DNA of 64,000 nucleotides, from assembly GCA_910586925.1 (NCBI GenBank), contig CAJUKG010000005.1:111433-175432 (forward strand). The letters run 5' to 3'. Below, in pieces: positions 32,860 to 40,236 of the stretch. The first letter of the stretch is position 1. Each line of letters begins with the position of its first letter. A program made the position numbers and the translations under genes. The stretch is from an uncultured Christensenellaceae bacterium (lineage in GTDB: Bacteria; Bacillota; Clostridia; Christensenellales; Pumilibacteraceae). Below the pieces are notes generated by a model. It ran no database searches, was not told the origin of the DNA, and saw only the letters and a list, made by a program, of their open reading frames with translations.

Positions 32860-33405
32860 ATGCAAGCACCTAATTGTTGTCCAATGTGCGGAGAGAGCGA
32901 CGGTTGGAAACTAATCGATACTTCTAAAAAGGGTTTTAATGCTAAACACGCTGTAATCGGCGGCGTTTTTTTGGGCGGTATCGGTTTAGCCGCAGGTTTT
33001 TCGGGCAAGCAAAGATCTACATATCAATGTGCCAAATGTGGATTTTCGCACGAATACGACGGTGGTATAGCAGACAAGGACAAGTATGCACAAGGCTTCC
33101 CGCCCAAAGGTTATAAAAAATCCGGACTTAACTCCGTATATATAGACATACTTCGTAAAGCTACTCCCGATTGCGTATTTTGCGGCAATCCCCAAGATTT
33201 ATATGTAAAGCAAGATGGCTCGGCATATCGTTTTCTATGCTCTTATTGTCATTCGGAATTTAGATGTGAATTTACTTTCGGTGGTCAAGTTAAAGGAAAA
33301 ACCGTACAAATATTAAATTGCGGTGACGTCAACAAAGACAATTTAAGCATCGGCACTTGCGATCCAAAGTCGCTTATCCTTGACGAAACAAAAATTAAGC
33401 ATTAA
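32860..33405 (+). CDS. Multi-CxxC zinc-ribbon protein with a glycine-rich hydrophobic segment
   Basis: 181 residues. Four CxxC knuckles form two zinc sites: CCPMCGES (residues 8-12) with YQCAKCGFSHEY, and PDCVFCGNPQDL with RFLCSYCHSEFRC. Between the first two lies KHAVIGGVFLGGIGLAAGFSG, a glycine-zipper-like hydrophobic stretch that could enter a membrane or oligomerise. The C-terminus (GQVKGKTVQILNCGDVNKDN) is polar. GAGG lies 7 nt before the ATG at 32860; a TTG at 32854 would overlap the previous stop. Function is unknown. It belongs to the operon starting at 32017. Confidence 0.62.
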   Translation: MQAPNCCPMCGESDGWKLIDTSKKGFNAKHAVIGGVFLGGIGLAAGFSGKQRSTYQCAKCGFSHEYDGGIADKDKYAQGFPPKGYKKSGLNSVYIDILRKATPDCVFCGNPQDLYVKQDGSAYRFLCSYCHSEFRCEFTFGGQVKGKTVQILNCGDVNKDNLSIGTCDPKSLILDETKIKH

Positions 33406-33541
33406 GTGTAGCTCACTACACTTTGCAAGCAAAGTTGCGTTCGCCCTACGGAGTTACGCACACGCGAGAACAAAGGGTTTTAGGGGAAAGAATTTCCCCT
33501 AACGAGGACAACGACAGTTGGGCAAGTGGCTTGCCACTTGC
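33406..33541. repeat. Cluster of five inverted repeats upstream of recombinase 1
   Basis: Gene-free interval with consecutive perfect stems: GTGTAG/CTACAC (33406-33421), ACTTTGC/GCAAAGT (33420-33435), TGCGT/ACGCA (33436-33460), TTAGGGGAAA/TTTCCCCTAA (33480-33502) and GCAAGTGGC/GCCACTTGC (33522-33541). Confidence 0.85.
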
Positions 33542-33580
33542 GTACCTCGCCATACAGATAAAAAGGAGTTTATAAACACA

Positions 33581-35044
33581 ATGAAAGCCGTGATTTACGC
33601 CCGCTATTCAAGCGATAGCCAAACGGAAGCGAGTATCGAAGGACAACTCCGCGAATGTATGGAATTTGCCAACCATACAGGCGTTACGGTTGTCGGCAAT
33701 TACATAGACCGCGCTATGTCGGCTAAGACTGATAACCGTCCCGAATTTCAAAAGATGATTAAGGATAGTTATAATCATTGTTTTGATATGATCATCGTGT
33801 GGAAATTAGACCGTTTCGCCCGTAACCGCTACGACAGTGCATATTACAAAAACACACTCAAAAAGAACGGCATTAAGGTTGTGTCTGCAAAAGAAACGAT
33901 AGCCGAAGGCTCGGAAGGTATTTTGCTTGAAGCGGTTTTGGAAGGCTATGCCGAATTTTATTCCGCCGAGCTTTCCGAGAAAGTCATTCGCGGACTGACC
34001 GAGAACGCTTTAAAATGTAAAGTAAACGGCGGACAAGTGCCGTTCGGATATTATATCAATGCCGAACAAAAATTAGAACCAGAACCCACTACTGCCCCTA
34101 TCGTGGAAGAAATCTTCCGAATGTATTTCGATGGAAAGACGGTCAAGCAAATCGTGGAATATCTGAACGCAAAGAATATCCGCACAAGGTTTGACAGACC
34201 TATGTCAATCAATATCGTTCAGTATATGCTCTCTAACCGTAAGTACATAGGCGAATACCGTTATCGGGATATAACGATTCCGCACGGTGCACCTGCGATT
34301 GTGGACGAAAGACTATTCGAGCAAGTGCAAGAACTACTCAAAAAGAACAAGAAAGCCCCTGCACGGCATAAAGCCGAAGATGATTATTTATTGACAACAC
34401 ATTTGTTTTGCGGCAAGTGCGGCGCATATATGGTCGGAGAAAGCGGTACGGGACGAAGCAAAGAAGTACACCGCTATTACAAGTGCGTCCACGCGAAAAA
34501 ACATACTTGCGATAAAAAATCGGTCAGAAAAGAATGGATCGAAGATTTAGCGGTAAGAAAAACCCTTGAAATCCTTGACGACGAGCGCATAATAGAGTAT
34601 CTTATAAATATGATTTATTCGTTGCAAGGCGAAGAAAATCCGCGTTTGCCGCGATTAAAAGAACAGCTTGCGGACATTGAAAAGCGTATTTCAAATATGG
34701 TAACAGCAATCGAGCAAGGTATTATCCTTGAATCTACGAAAGCAAGGTTGTCGAAATTAGAGCAACGTAAAAGCGAGCTTGAAGTAACGATATTGCAAGA
34801 GCAAATCAAAAAGTCGTTCCTAACGAAAGAGCAAATTCGTTTCGGAATAGAAAAATTCAAGAGCCTTGACTATTCCACGAAAGAAAGCAAACAAATTTTA
34901 ATAGACGGATTTATAAACGCAATCTATCTCTATGATGACAAAATAACCTTTACTTTCAACTATAAAGACGGAACACAAACCGTAAGTCTTGCGGAGCTTG
35001 AAGCGGTCAGCGGTTCGGATATGAAATTACTTGGGGCACCATAG
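33581..35044 (+). CDS. Large serine recombinase 1
   Basis: A 487-residue site-specific recombinase. The resolvase-type catalytic domain (about 1-150) has YARYSSDSQTEASIEGQ with the nucleophile serine near residue 10, and VWKLDRFARNRYDSAYY carrying the arginines. A recombinase domain (about 160-260) includes IRTRFDRPMSINIVQYMLSNRKYIGEY. The zinc ribbon is FCGKCGAYMVGESGTG...CDKKSV, and the coiled coil (about 365-420) includes LKEQLADIEKRISNMVTA. It resembles integrases of clostridial mobilisable elements. The ATG at 33581 begins the family motif; AAGGAG is 12 nt upstream. The last 38 bases overlap the convergent recombinase 2 gene. Confidence 0.92.
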   Translation: MKAVIYARYSSDSQTEASIEGQLRECMEFANHTGVTVVGNYIDRAMSAKTDNRPEFQKMIKDSYNHCFDMIIVWKLDRFARNRYDSAYYKNTLKKNGIKVVSAKETIAEGSEGILLEAVLEGYAEFYSAELSEKVIRGLTENALKCKVNGGQVPFGYYINAEQKLEPEPTTAPIVEEIFRMYFDGKTVKQIVEYLNAKNIRTRFDRPMSINIVQYMLSNRKYIGEYRYRDITIPHGAPAIVDERLFEQVQELLKKNKKAPARHKAEDDYLLTTHLFCGKCGAYMVGESGTGRSKEVHRYYKCVHAKKHTCDKKSVRKEWIEDLAVRKTLEILDDERIIEYLINMIYSLQGEENPRLPRLKEQLADIEKRISNMVTAIEQGIILESTKARLSKLEQRKSELEVTILQEQIKKSFLTKEQIRFGIEKFKSLDYSTKESKQILIDGFINAIYLYDDKITFTFNYKDGTQTVSLAELEAVSGSDMKLLGAP

Positions 35045-36602
35045 CAGGGGTATACGAACCACTGCGAGATTGAGAAACCGAATTATCGGTTTCTTTTTCT
35101 TTGTCCTCGTTTCCGTTTTCGTCGTTGCTTCCGTCGGGGTAATCGGGAAAAATCAAGTTCAAAATAAGTTCTTCTTTCTGTCCGCCTTTGAGGTGGAATA
35201 AGATTTTCATTTTATCGTCGTATAACACAATGCGATAAATAAAAATGTCTATCAAGTCCTTGCGGTGTTTAATCTTGGTATAGTCGAGCGTGCGGAAATG
35301 TAAAAGCCATTGCCTTATGTCTGCGTAACAGTAATTTATCTGTACCGCCTTTTGTGCCGCAATGGTATTGTTGAGTTCGGCGTTTTCGTTCTCTAACTTT
35401 TCGATTTGCGACAAAATAATGTCCGTCGCCTTGCCGTGCATTAACGCTTGCATTAAGTTGTTTATCGCCTTTTGATTTTCCGCGATTAGGCTTTCAAGCC
35501 GTTTTATTTCGCTGTCGTTGCGTTCGGCTTGTATCAGTAGATAGGTTTCGGCGGCTACACTGTCAATAAATTCGTCGGTCAGAACGCCGTACCTGTTCCG
35601 CTCCGAGCCGTCGCCCGTGATAGCCGTTATAACCTCGTCCTCTAAATCTTGCTTGCGCACCGCTCTCTTGCGGCAACCGCATTTACTTACGCCCACACAC
35701 TTGTAGTTGTAAATGGTCTTGTTGTGGCTTGTGCCGCTTATTCCCGTTATCTTATTGCCGCAGTGTCCGCATATCAATTTTTCGCTTAAAATGTATTCGA
35801 CTTTCGCCTTCCCTCTTGACGGCGCGGCGGCGTACTTTGCCAAAACTCTTTGCACTTCTTCAAAAAGGTCGTCGTCGATAATTTGCGGAACGCCGCCGTC
35901 CGTTTCTTTGCCTTGATAAATATACTTGCCCAAATAGCGGCGGTTGCTGAATATGCTTTGAAAACTGTTTTTGTTCCACTGTGCGCCCGTTGATGTCTTA
36001 ATTCCGCGATCGTTCAGATGACGGGCAATATCGGCGTATGTATGCCCGTTGGCAAGCATTTCAAACATTTGCCGTACAATGGGTGCTTTTTCCTCGTCTA
36101 TGACATAGTTTTTCTCGCTGTCGATCTTGTAACCGAGTGCAACCACACCGCCGAAAAACTTACACTTTGCCGCCGACATAGCAATACCGCGCTTTACTTT
36201 CTGCGACAGTTCGGCGGAATAGTATTCCGCCATACTTTCAAGCACGCCCTCAATTAGTATGCCGCTCGCGTCGTCCGTGATATTCTCTTTTGCCGAAAGT
36301 ACCCGAACGCCGTTTTTCTTTAACTTTGCTTTGTAGGTCGCGCTGTCGTAGCGGTTGCGAGCGAAACGGTCTAATTGATATACAAGCACATATTGAAAGC
36401 CTTTCTTGCGGCTGTCCTCAATCATTTGCAAAAATTCGGGGCGTTTGTCCGTTGTTCCCGTCAATGCGCGGTCTATGTATTCGTGCGTAATGCGTAAATC
36501 GTTGCGTTGTGCGAAATTATAACACTCGGCAAGTTGTCCCTCGATGGACTGTTCGTTCTGTGCGTGTGAACTGAAACGGGCGTAAATAACTGCATTTTTC
36601 AT
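35007..36602 (-). CDS. Large serine recombinase 2
   Basis: A 531-residue recombinase of the same family as its neighbour but clearly different in sequence. IYARFSSHAQNEQSIEGQ has the nucleophile serine near residue 11, and YQLDRFARNRYDSATY the arginine motif. A recombinase domain contains IKTSTGAQWNKNSFQSIFSNRRYLGKY. The zinc ribbon is ICGHCGNKITGISGTSHN...CGCRKRAV, and the coiled coil lies around 370-430 (IKRLESLIAENQKAINNLMQAL). AAGGAG stands 9 nt before the ATG. It is transcribed towards recombinase 1, and the 3' ends overlap. Confidence 0.92.
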   Translation of the reverse strand: MKNAVIYARFSSHAQNEQSIEGQLAECYNFAQRNDLRITHEYIDRALTGTTDKRPEFLQMIEDSRKKGFQYVLVYQLDRFARNRYDSATYKAKLKKNGVRVLSAKENITDDASGILIEGVLESMAEYYSAELSQKVKRGIAMSAAKCKFFGGVVALGYKIDSEKNYVIDEEKAPIVRQMFEMLANGHTYADIARHLNDRGIKTSTGAQWNKNSFQSIFSNRRYLGKYIYQGKETDGGVPQIIDDDLFEEVQRVLAKYAAAPSRGKAKVEYILSEKLICGHCGNKITGISGTSHNKTIYNYKCVGVSKCGCRKRAVRKQDLEDEVITAITGDGSERNRYGVLTDEFIDSVAAETYLLIQAERNDSEIKRLESLIAENQKAINNLMQALMHGKATDIILSQIEKLENENAELNNTIAAQKAVQINYCYADIRQWLLHFRTLDYTKIKHRKDLIDIFIYRIVLYDDKMKILFHLKGGQKEELILNLIFPDYPDGSNDENGNEDKEKETDNSVSQSRSGSYTPAMVPQVISYPNR

Positions 36603-36653
36603 TGTGATTTGCTCCTTTGCGCGGTCTTGGTCGGACTGCGGCTTAATTTTTTA

Positions 36654-36675
36654 AGGCGATTATACTTAATCGCCT
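36654..36675. repeat. Hairpin upstream of recombinase 2
   Basis: AGGCGATT and AATCGCCT pair perfectly around a 6-nt loop in the 5' region of recombinase 2. Confidence 0.65.
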
Positions 36676-36700
36676 CTTAATTAGCACACCCCGCCGATAA

Positions 36701-36789
36701 CGGAAAACTGTCAAGGGTTTTAACCGCGCCCCGCGCGGCGGCGTTTTATGCCTGACGGGAGATAAATAGCCGCCCTTGACTGTTTTCCG
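36701..36789. repeat. 17-bp inverted repeat pair
   Basis: Arms 36701-36717 (CGGAAAACTGTCAAGGG) and 36773-36789 match in inverted orientation at 16 of 17 positions, enclosing a GC-rich 55-bp core between recombinase 2 and the TetR promoter. No gene is seen in this interval. Confidence 0.8.
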
Positions 36790-36861
36790 CAGAGGTGGTA
36801 CTCATAGCCTCGATTACCGCGAAAGTTTGTTCAATGTGTTTCGGTTATTTCTCAAAACCGC

Positions 36862-36890
36862 TTGACAAACTTTACTGCAAGTATTATAAT
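36862..36890 (+). promoter_or_regulatory. Consensus sigma-A promoter and possible operator of the TetR/nitroreductase operon
   Basis: TTGACA (36862-36867), 17-nt spacer, TATAAT (36885-36890). Inverted half-sites TTTACT (36871-36876) and AGTAAA (36900-36905) bracket the -10 box and could be a TetR operator. Confidence 0.8.
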
Positions 36891-36924
36891 TTAACTGTTA
36901 GTAAAAAGTCAAGGAGATTTGCTT

Positions 36925-37548
36925 ATGAATACACGCACAGAAAGGACTATTTCATTTAATCGCAAAAACATACTCGAAGCGGCAGATAAACTATTTACGC
37001 AAAACGGCATTGAAAAAACGACAATGGATATGATAGCCGTTGAAGCGGGTTATAGCAAGCCTACTTTATACGGCTATTTCAAAGATAAAAACGAGGTCTA
37101 TTTTGCGCTTGTTTTGGACTTTATGCAAAAAATCACAAAGCAAGTAAATTCTATTGCAACCAAAGAATTACCGTTTATAGATACCTATAAAAAAATCTGT
37201 GAGTTTGTTTTTCGGCTTGCCGTTCGCTACCCGCTTTATTTCGAGGGCTTAATCGGAAAAATAAATGTAGATATATCTAATTCGGAAACACCGAAAATTT
37301 ATAAAGAATTATATGAGCGCGGCGAAGAATTAACCGGCACTATCGAGCAACTTATTCAAAAAGGCAAAGACGAAAATATCATAAATAACGACCTTGAAAA
37401 CGCCGCCGTTATTCTTTATCTGTGGAGTTCTTTATCGGGCATTATCAGAATGTCTTTATTGAAAAAGGACTATATAAAAATTCTAAAACTGAACGAAAAC
37501 GATTTTAGCGGCTTTTGTTTTGAAAGGCTGTTACTCTCTTTGAAGTGA
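36925..37548 (+). CDS. TetR/AcrR-family regulator
   Basis: A 207-residue repressor-type protein. The N-terminal helix-turn-helix domain (about 12-60) is ILEAADKLFTQNGIEKTTMD then IAVEAGYSKPTLYGYFKDKNE, a classic TetR pattern. The C-terminal ligand/dimer domain is helical. AAGGAGA lies 7 nt before the ATG at 36925. It is the first gene of an operon with the nitroreductase-like and zinc-ribbon genes, so autoregulation from the inverted half-sites in its promoter is likely. Confidence 0.9.
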   Translation: MNTRTERTISFNRKNILEAADKLFTQNGIEKTTMDMIAVEAGYSKPTLYGYFKDKNEVYFALVLDFMQKITKQVNSIATKELPFIDTYKKICEFVFRLAVRYPLYFEGLIGKINVDISNSETPKIYKELYERGEELTGTIEQLIQKGKDENIINNDLENAAVILYLWSSLSGIIRMSLLKKDYIKILKLNENDFSGFCFERLLLSLK

Positions 37549-37558
37549 GGAAAAAACA

Positions 37559-38668
37559 ATGACAAGGAAAAAGAAAATTATGATTACCGTATTTTCGATT
37601 TTGGGTGCAATAATTATTGCTTTATCTGCTGTATTGATTACTGCGGCGGTTATGGGTAAGCGGTTAAAAGTTAGTCCGTCGCGTTATCTCGAAGGTGTAA
37701 GCGAGGAAATACAAGATATTTTGTGGTATTCTTCTATCTCTGCAAACTCGCATAATTCACAGGCTTGGACGGTAAAATTGCACCCCGACGAAAACAAGTT
37801 GCAAATAGCGGTTGACGATAAAAGAACGCTTGCCGTTGTTGATGCGACTAAACGCGAGGCTTATATATCACTTGGCTGTTACATAGAAACAATGAATACG
37901 GCGTTTAGTGCCTACGGGTATGAAACGCAAATTATATGCAATGAAAACACCGTCGAATTAACATACAGTAAAGTTCAGTCTATCGTGAATAAAGATAAAT
38001 TGAATTTAATCGACAAACGCCATACCGATAAATCTGCCTATTCCACCAAAAAAATAAATGATACTACTGCAAACGCTTTTCTTGCAAAATACAACGGTTT
38101 GCATATCTATCAGAACGGCGAGGAAGATTTTGCATATTTGAAACGAGCAACGCTCGACGCGGTAATGCTGCAATCTGCCGACCAAAATTACCGTAACGAA
38201 TTAGCCGAGTGGTTGCGGTTTTCCGATAAAGAGGCAAGCGAAAAATTAGACGGTATCACTGCCGAAATGATAGGATTAAAAGGAATAGTAAAAACTTTTT
38301 ATTATTGGACTACCTCACGCGAAAGTGCAAAGGGCGATAAATTTGCACAGCAAGGTATTGACACAGCAAAAAAACAAGTAAATAATTGCGGCGCATTTGT
38401 CATTATAACAGGCGGCAACACTTTTCCCGAACTCATCAATACGGGCAGAACTACACAAGCATTTTGGTTTGACTGTGCCGAAAATAATATAGCCGTGCAA
38501 CCGCTTTCCGCCGCGCTTGAAACGCAACCATTTTCAAATTCAATTCAAAACGATTTAGGCGTAACCGCACCCGTGCAAATGATATTACGACTTGGCTATG
38601 TGGACGAATACGGAAATAATTTAGGACTGCGCCGCAACCTATCCGACTACATAGAGGTCGCAAAATGA
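37559..38668 (+). CDS. Membrane-anchored Acg-like nitroreductase-fold protein
   Basis: 369 residues. One N-terminal membrane helix (residues 8-32, TVFSILGAIIIALSAVLITAAV) is followed by a nitroreductase-type fold similar to Acg-family FMN-binding proteins. SSISANSHNSQAWTVKLH is the cofactor loop (the H-N-x-Q-x-W motif), EAYISLGCYIETMNTAFSAYG the G-x-x-x-x-N-x-x-L/F-A segment, and LGVTAPVQMILRLGY the C-terminal P-x-x-x-x-R-x-G motif. GAGG lies 8 nt before the ATG. It is co-transcribed with tetR. A detoxification or redox role under TetR control is inference. Confidence 0.75.
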   Translation: MTRKKKIMITVFSILGAIIIALSAVLITAAVMGKRLKVSPSRYLEGVSEEIQDILWYSSISANSHNSQAWTVKLHPDENKLQIAVDDKRTLAVVDATKREAYISLGCYIETMNTAFSAYGYETQIICNENTVELTYSKVQSIVNKDKLNLIDKRHTDKSAYSTKKINDTTANAFLAKYNGLHIYQNGEEDFAYLKRATLDAVMLQSADQNYRNELAEWLRFSDKEASEKLDGITAEMIGLKGIVKTFYYWTTSRESAKGDKFAQQGIDTAKKQVNNCGAFVIITGGNTFPELINTGRTTQAFWFDCAENNIAVQPLSAALETQPFSNSIQNDLGVTAPVQMILRLGYVDEYGNNLGLRRNLSDYIEVAK

Positions 38669-38826
38669 CATATTACACGGTATGCCCCGATTGCGGGTAT
38701 AAACTATTAAAAGCAAGCGACGGTTCGAATATAGAAATCTACTGCCCGAAATGCAAGGCAAAAATGCTTATTGAAATCAAGGACGGTAAAATACTTATTC
38801 AAAAGATTTTAGCAGATAAAACCTAA
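38665..38826 (+). CDS. 53-aa zinc ribbon, cysteine-rich KTR-like
   Basis: A 53-residue protein whose ATG overlaps the nitroreductase stop (ATGA). CPDCGYKLLKASDG and YCPKCKAKMLIEIKD give two CxxC knuckles spaced as in the cysteine-rich KTR proteins common on Tn916/Tn1549-type conjugative elements. Those share the layout C-P-x-C-G-x-K...Y-C-P-K-C-K-x-x-x-L-I. It supports a mobile-element origin for this region. A strong hairpin terminator follows. Confidence 0.75.
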   Translation: MTYYTVCPDCGYKLLKASDGSNIEIYCPKCKAKMLIEIKDGKILIQKILADKT

Positions 38827-38851
38827 CAACCGAAAAACTTAATATCAGATA

Positions 38852-38932
38852 AAAGAATTGAGTGTACGAAAGTAAAGACAAATTTATTTTCGGGAGCGAA
38901 TATGCAACACTCAATTCTTTTTTTATTTTTCA
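38852..38932 (+). terminator. Long-arm terminator after the zinc-ribbon gene
   Basis: A 14-bp perfect stem (38852-38865 with 38907-38920) with a long loop, followed by a T-rich run. Confidence 0.75.
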
Positions 38933-39048
38933 ATACCTCATAGCAAGTGCACTACATACCCATTACAAACTATACGGGGCTATAAGCGCACGCCCGTTTA
39001 CGGCTGTCATTTGTTAAAGAGGCAATAACTCTCTGCGACAGAGTAAAT

Positions 39049-39100
39049 GCCCGACAAATTTTTGATTTAATTCAAACATTTGTCGGGCGTTTTATTTTTT
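39049..39100 (+). terminator. Attenuator-like hairpin upstream of the sigma-like gene
   Basis: GCCCGACAAA (39049-39058) pairs with TTTGTCGGGC (39079-39088), followed by GTTTTATTTTTT, in the leader of the next gene. Confidence 0.78.
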
Positions 39101-39155
39101 CATTAAAAAACCTTACCAAACGCCCGCCTTTCTTCTTATAGGTAGAGGTATTTTA

Positions 39156-39554
39156 ATGAATATAATTCAATACAAATTTTGCGACGGCACGACAAGCGCA
39201 ATCGAGGTTACGGACGATATTTACGAAGTGCATTTATATTTATTGCAACAAGAAAAGCGGCTGCATTGGCGAGAAGCAAAGCATAATGTTTCTTTAAGTT
39301 ATTTTACCGATATGGGAATAGACTTCGAGGACAAGCGCACCGAAAACCCGCTTGACATCTGCATACGAAAAGAAACCGTTGCAAGCGTACATAAAGCAAT
39401 GTCAAGGCTGACGGTCAAACGGCGAAAACTTATACATAAAGCATTTTATCAAGAAATGTCTTTGCGGGCGATAGCAAGCGAACAAGGCTTGTCGCACTCA
39501 TCCATATCGCAACAAATGAAAACGGCGTACAAGCATTTAAGGAAATATTTATGA
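39156..39554 (+). CDS. ICE-type sigma-70-like regulator
   Basis: A 132-residue protein of the short sigma-factor-like family typical of Tn916/Tn1549-type elements. The N-terminal strands are IIQYKFCDGTTSAIEV, followed by ENPLDICIRKETVASVHKAMSRL. The C-terminal sigma-4-type helix-turn-helix reads SLRAIASEQGLSHSSISQQMKTAYKHLRKYL. GAGG stands 7 nt before the ATG. The gene lies behind an attenuator-like hairpin, and its stop overlaps a small ORF. Confidence 0.85.
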   Translation: MNIIQYKFCDGTTSAIEVTDDIYEVHLYLLQQEKRLHWREAKHNVSLSYFTDMGIDFEDKRTENPLDICIRKETVASVHKAMSRLTVKRRKLIHKAFYQEMSLRAIASEQGLSHSSISQQMKTAYKHLRKYL

Positions 39555-39715
39555 CGCATAATGAATTACTATATAATTCTTTATATTCACCCTGTAACAC
39601 TGTAACAGATTTAGCGGTTTACGCTATATTCTTACCTTATAATGGGTGGCGTATAGTATTACCACGCCACCCCGTAACACTGTCACACTTTTGGGAATAC
39701 GAGGGGCGGCGATAG
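39551..39715 (+). CDS. Possible 54-aa protein coupled to the sigma-like gene
   Basis: An ATG at 39551 overlaps the sigma-like stop (ATGA) and opens a 54-codon frame (MTHNELLYNSLYSPCNTVTD at the start) ending at 39715. Two perfect hairpins lie inside it (39644-39672 and 39703-39722). Coupled position argues for translation; the hairpins argue for a regulatory, non-coding region. Not recognised. Confidence 0.35.
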   Translation: MTHNELLYNSLYSPCNTVTDLAVYAIFLPYNGWRIVLPRHPVTLSHFWEYEGRR

Positions 39716-39722
39716 CCGCCCC
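39644..39722. repeat. Two perfect GC-rich hairpins
   Basis: GGGTGGCGT/ACGCCACCC (39644-39652 with 39664-39672) and GGGGCGGC/GCCGCCCC with a GATA tetraloop (39703-39722). Confidence 0.8.
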
Positions 39723-39840
39723 GTATGCCATATGGTTACTATTACCATTATGGCACTGCGTCGCAAGTCGCAAGAATTTAGAATTTATAAAGTACCCCGC
39801 TGGGTGGGTATGGGTGGGAAATCATTAAGGAGTATTTATT

Positions 39841-40020
39841 ATGAGTAAAATACCGAGCGGCATTACCGTCCTTTACTTTAACGACAAAGAAAAGAATATA
39901 TATGCGGAATTACCGCTCGATAACGAGCAAGCAAAAAGGCTGTCACAGCGCATTTACAAAAACGCAATGACAGTCCTTGCCGAAAAGAAAACCGACGAGC
40001 CGTCAACTCATCGCGGCTAA
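39841..40020 (+). CDS. 59-aa hypothetical protein at the island's right side
   Basis: A 59-residue polypeptide starting MSKIPSGITVLYFNDKEKN, with a helix rich in K, Q and R (NEQAKRLSQRIYKNAMTVL) and a polar tail. AAGGAG lies 8 nt before the ATG. Not recognised; size and place fit the small proteins that accompany the sigma-like regulator on integrative elements. The 215 bases that follow hold no gene I can see. Confidence 0.5.
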   Translation: MSKIPSGITVLYFNDKEKNIYAELPLDNEQAKRLSQRIYKNAMTVLAEKKTDEPSTHRG

Positions 40021-40236
40021 TTGCTTGCCGTAAAGTTTGTATTCCGATAGCGGCAACTCCACTTGGCAATAATATTCAAGCCTATTTACTTGTAATATTA
40101 CTATGTTCTTTTTTATAGCCTTGCGGTGCACCAACTCTTAATAGCTTGAACTTCTTTATCGTAAAAAGACGTTCGGGCTTTTTTGTTATTTAGATTATTT
40201 ACAGTTATAGATAACAAACGGAAACCGTCATGATAT

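Noticed and set aside
33406..33541. CRISPR array
   Set aside because: The inverted repeats differ from one another in sequence and there are no repeated direct units with spacers and no cas genes.
31722..40236. tRNA-Leu as the attachment site of the island
   Set aside because: I could not find a second copy of the tRNA 3' end at the right edge, and large serine recombinases do not normally use tRNA genes. The tRNA may simply border the island.
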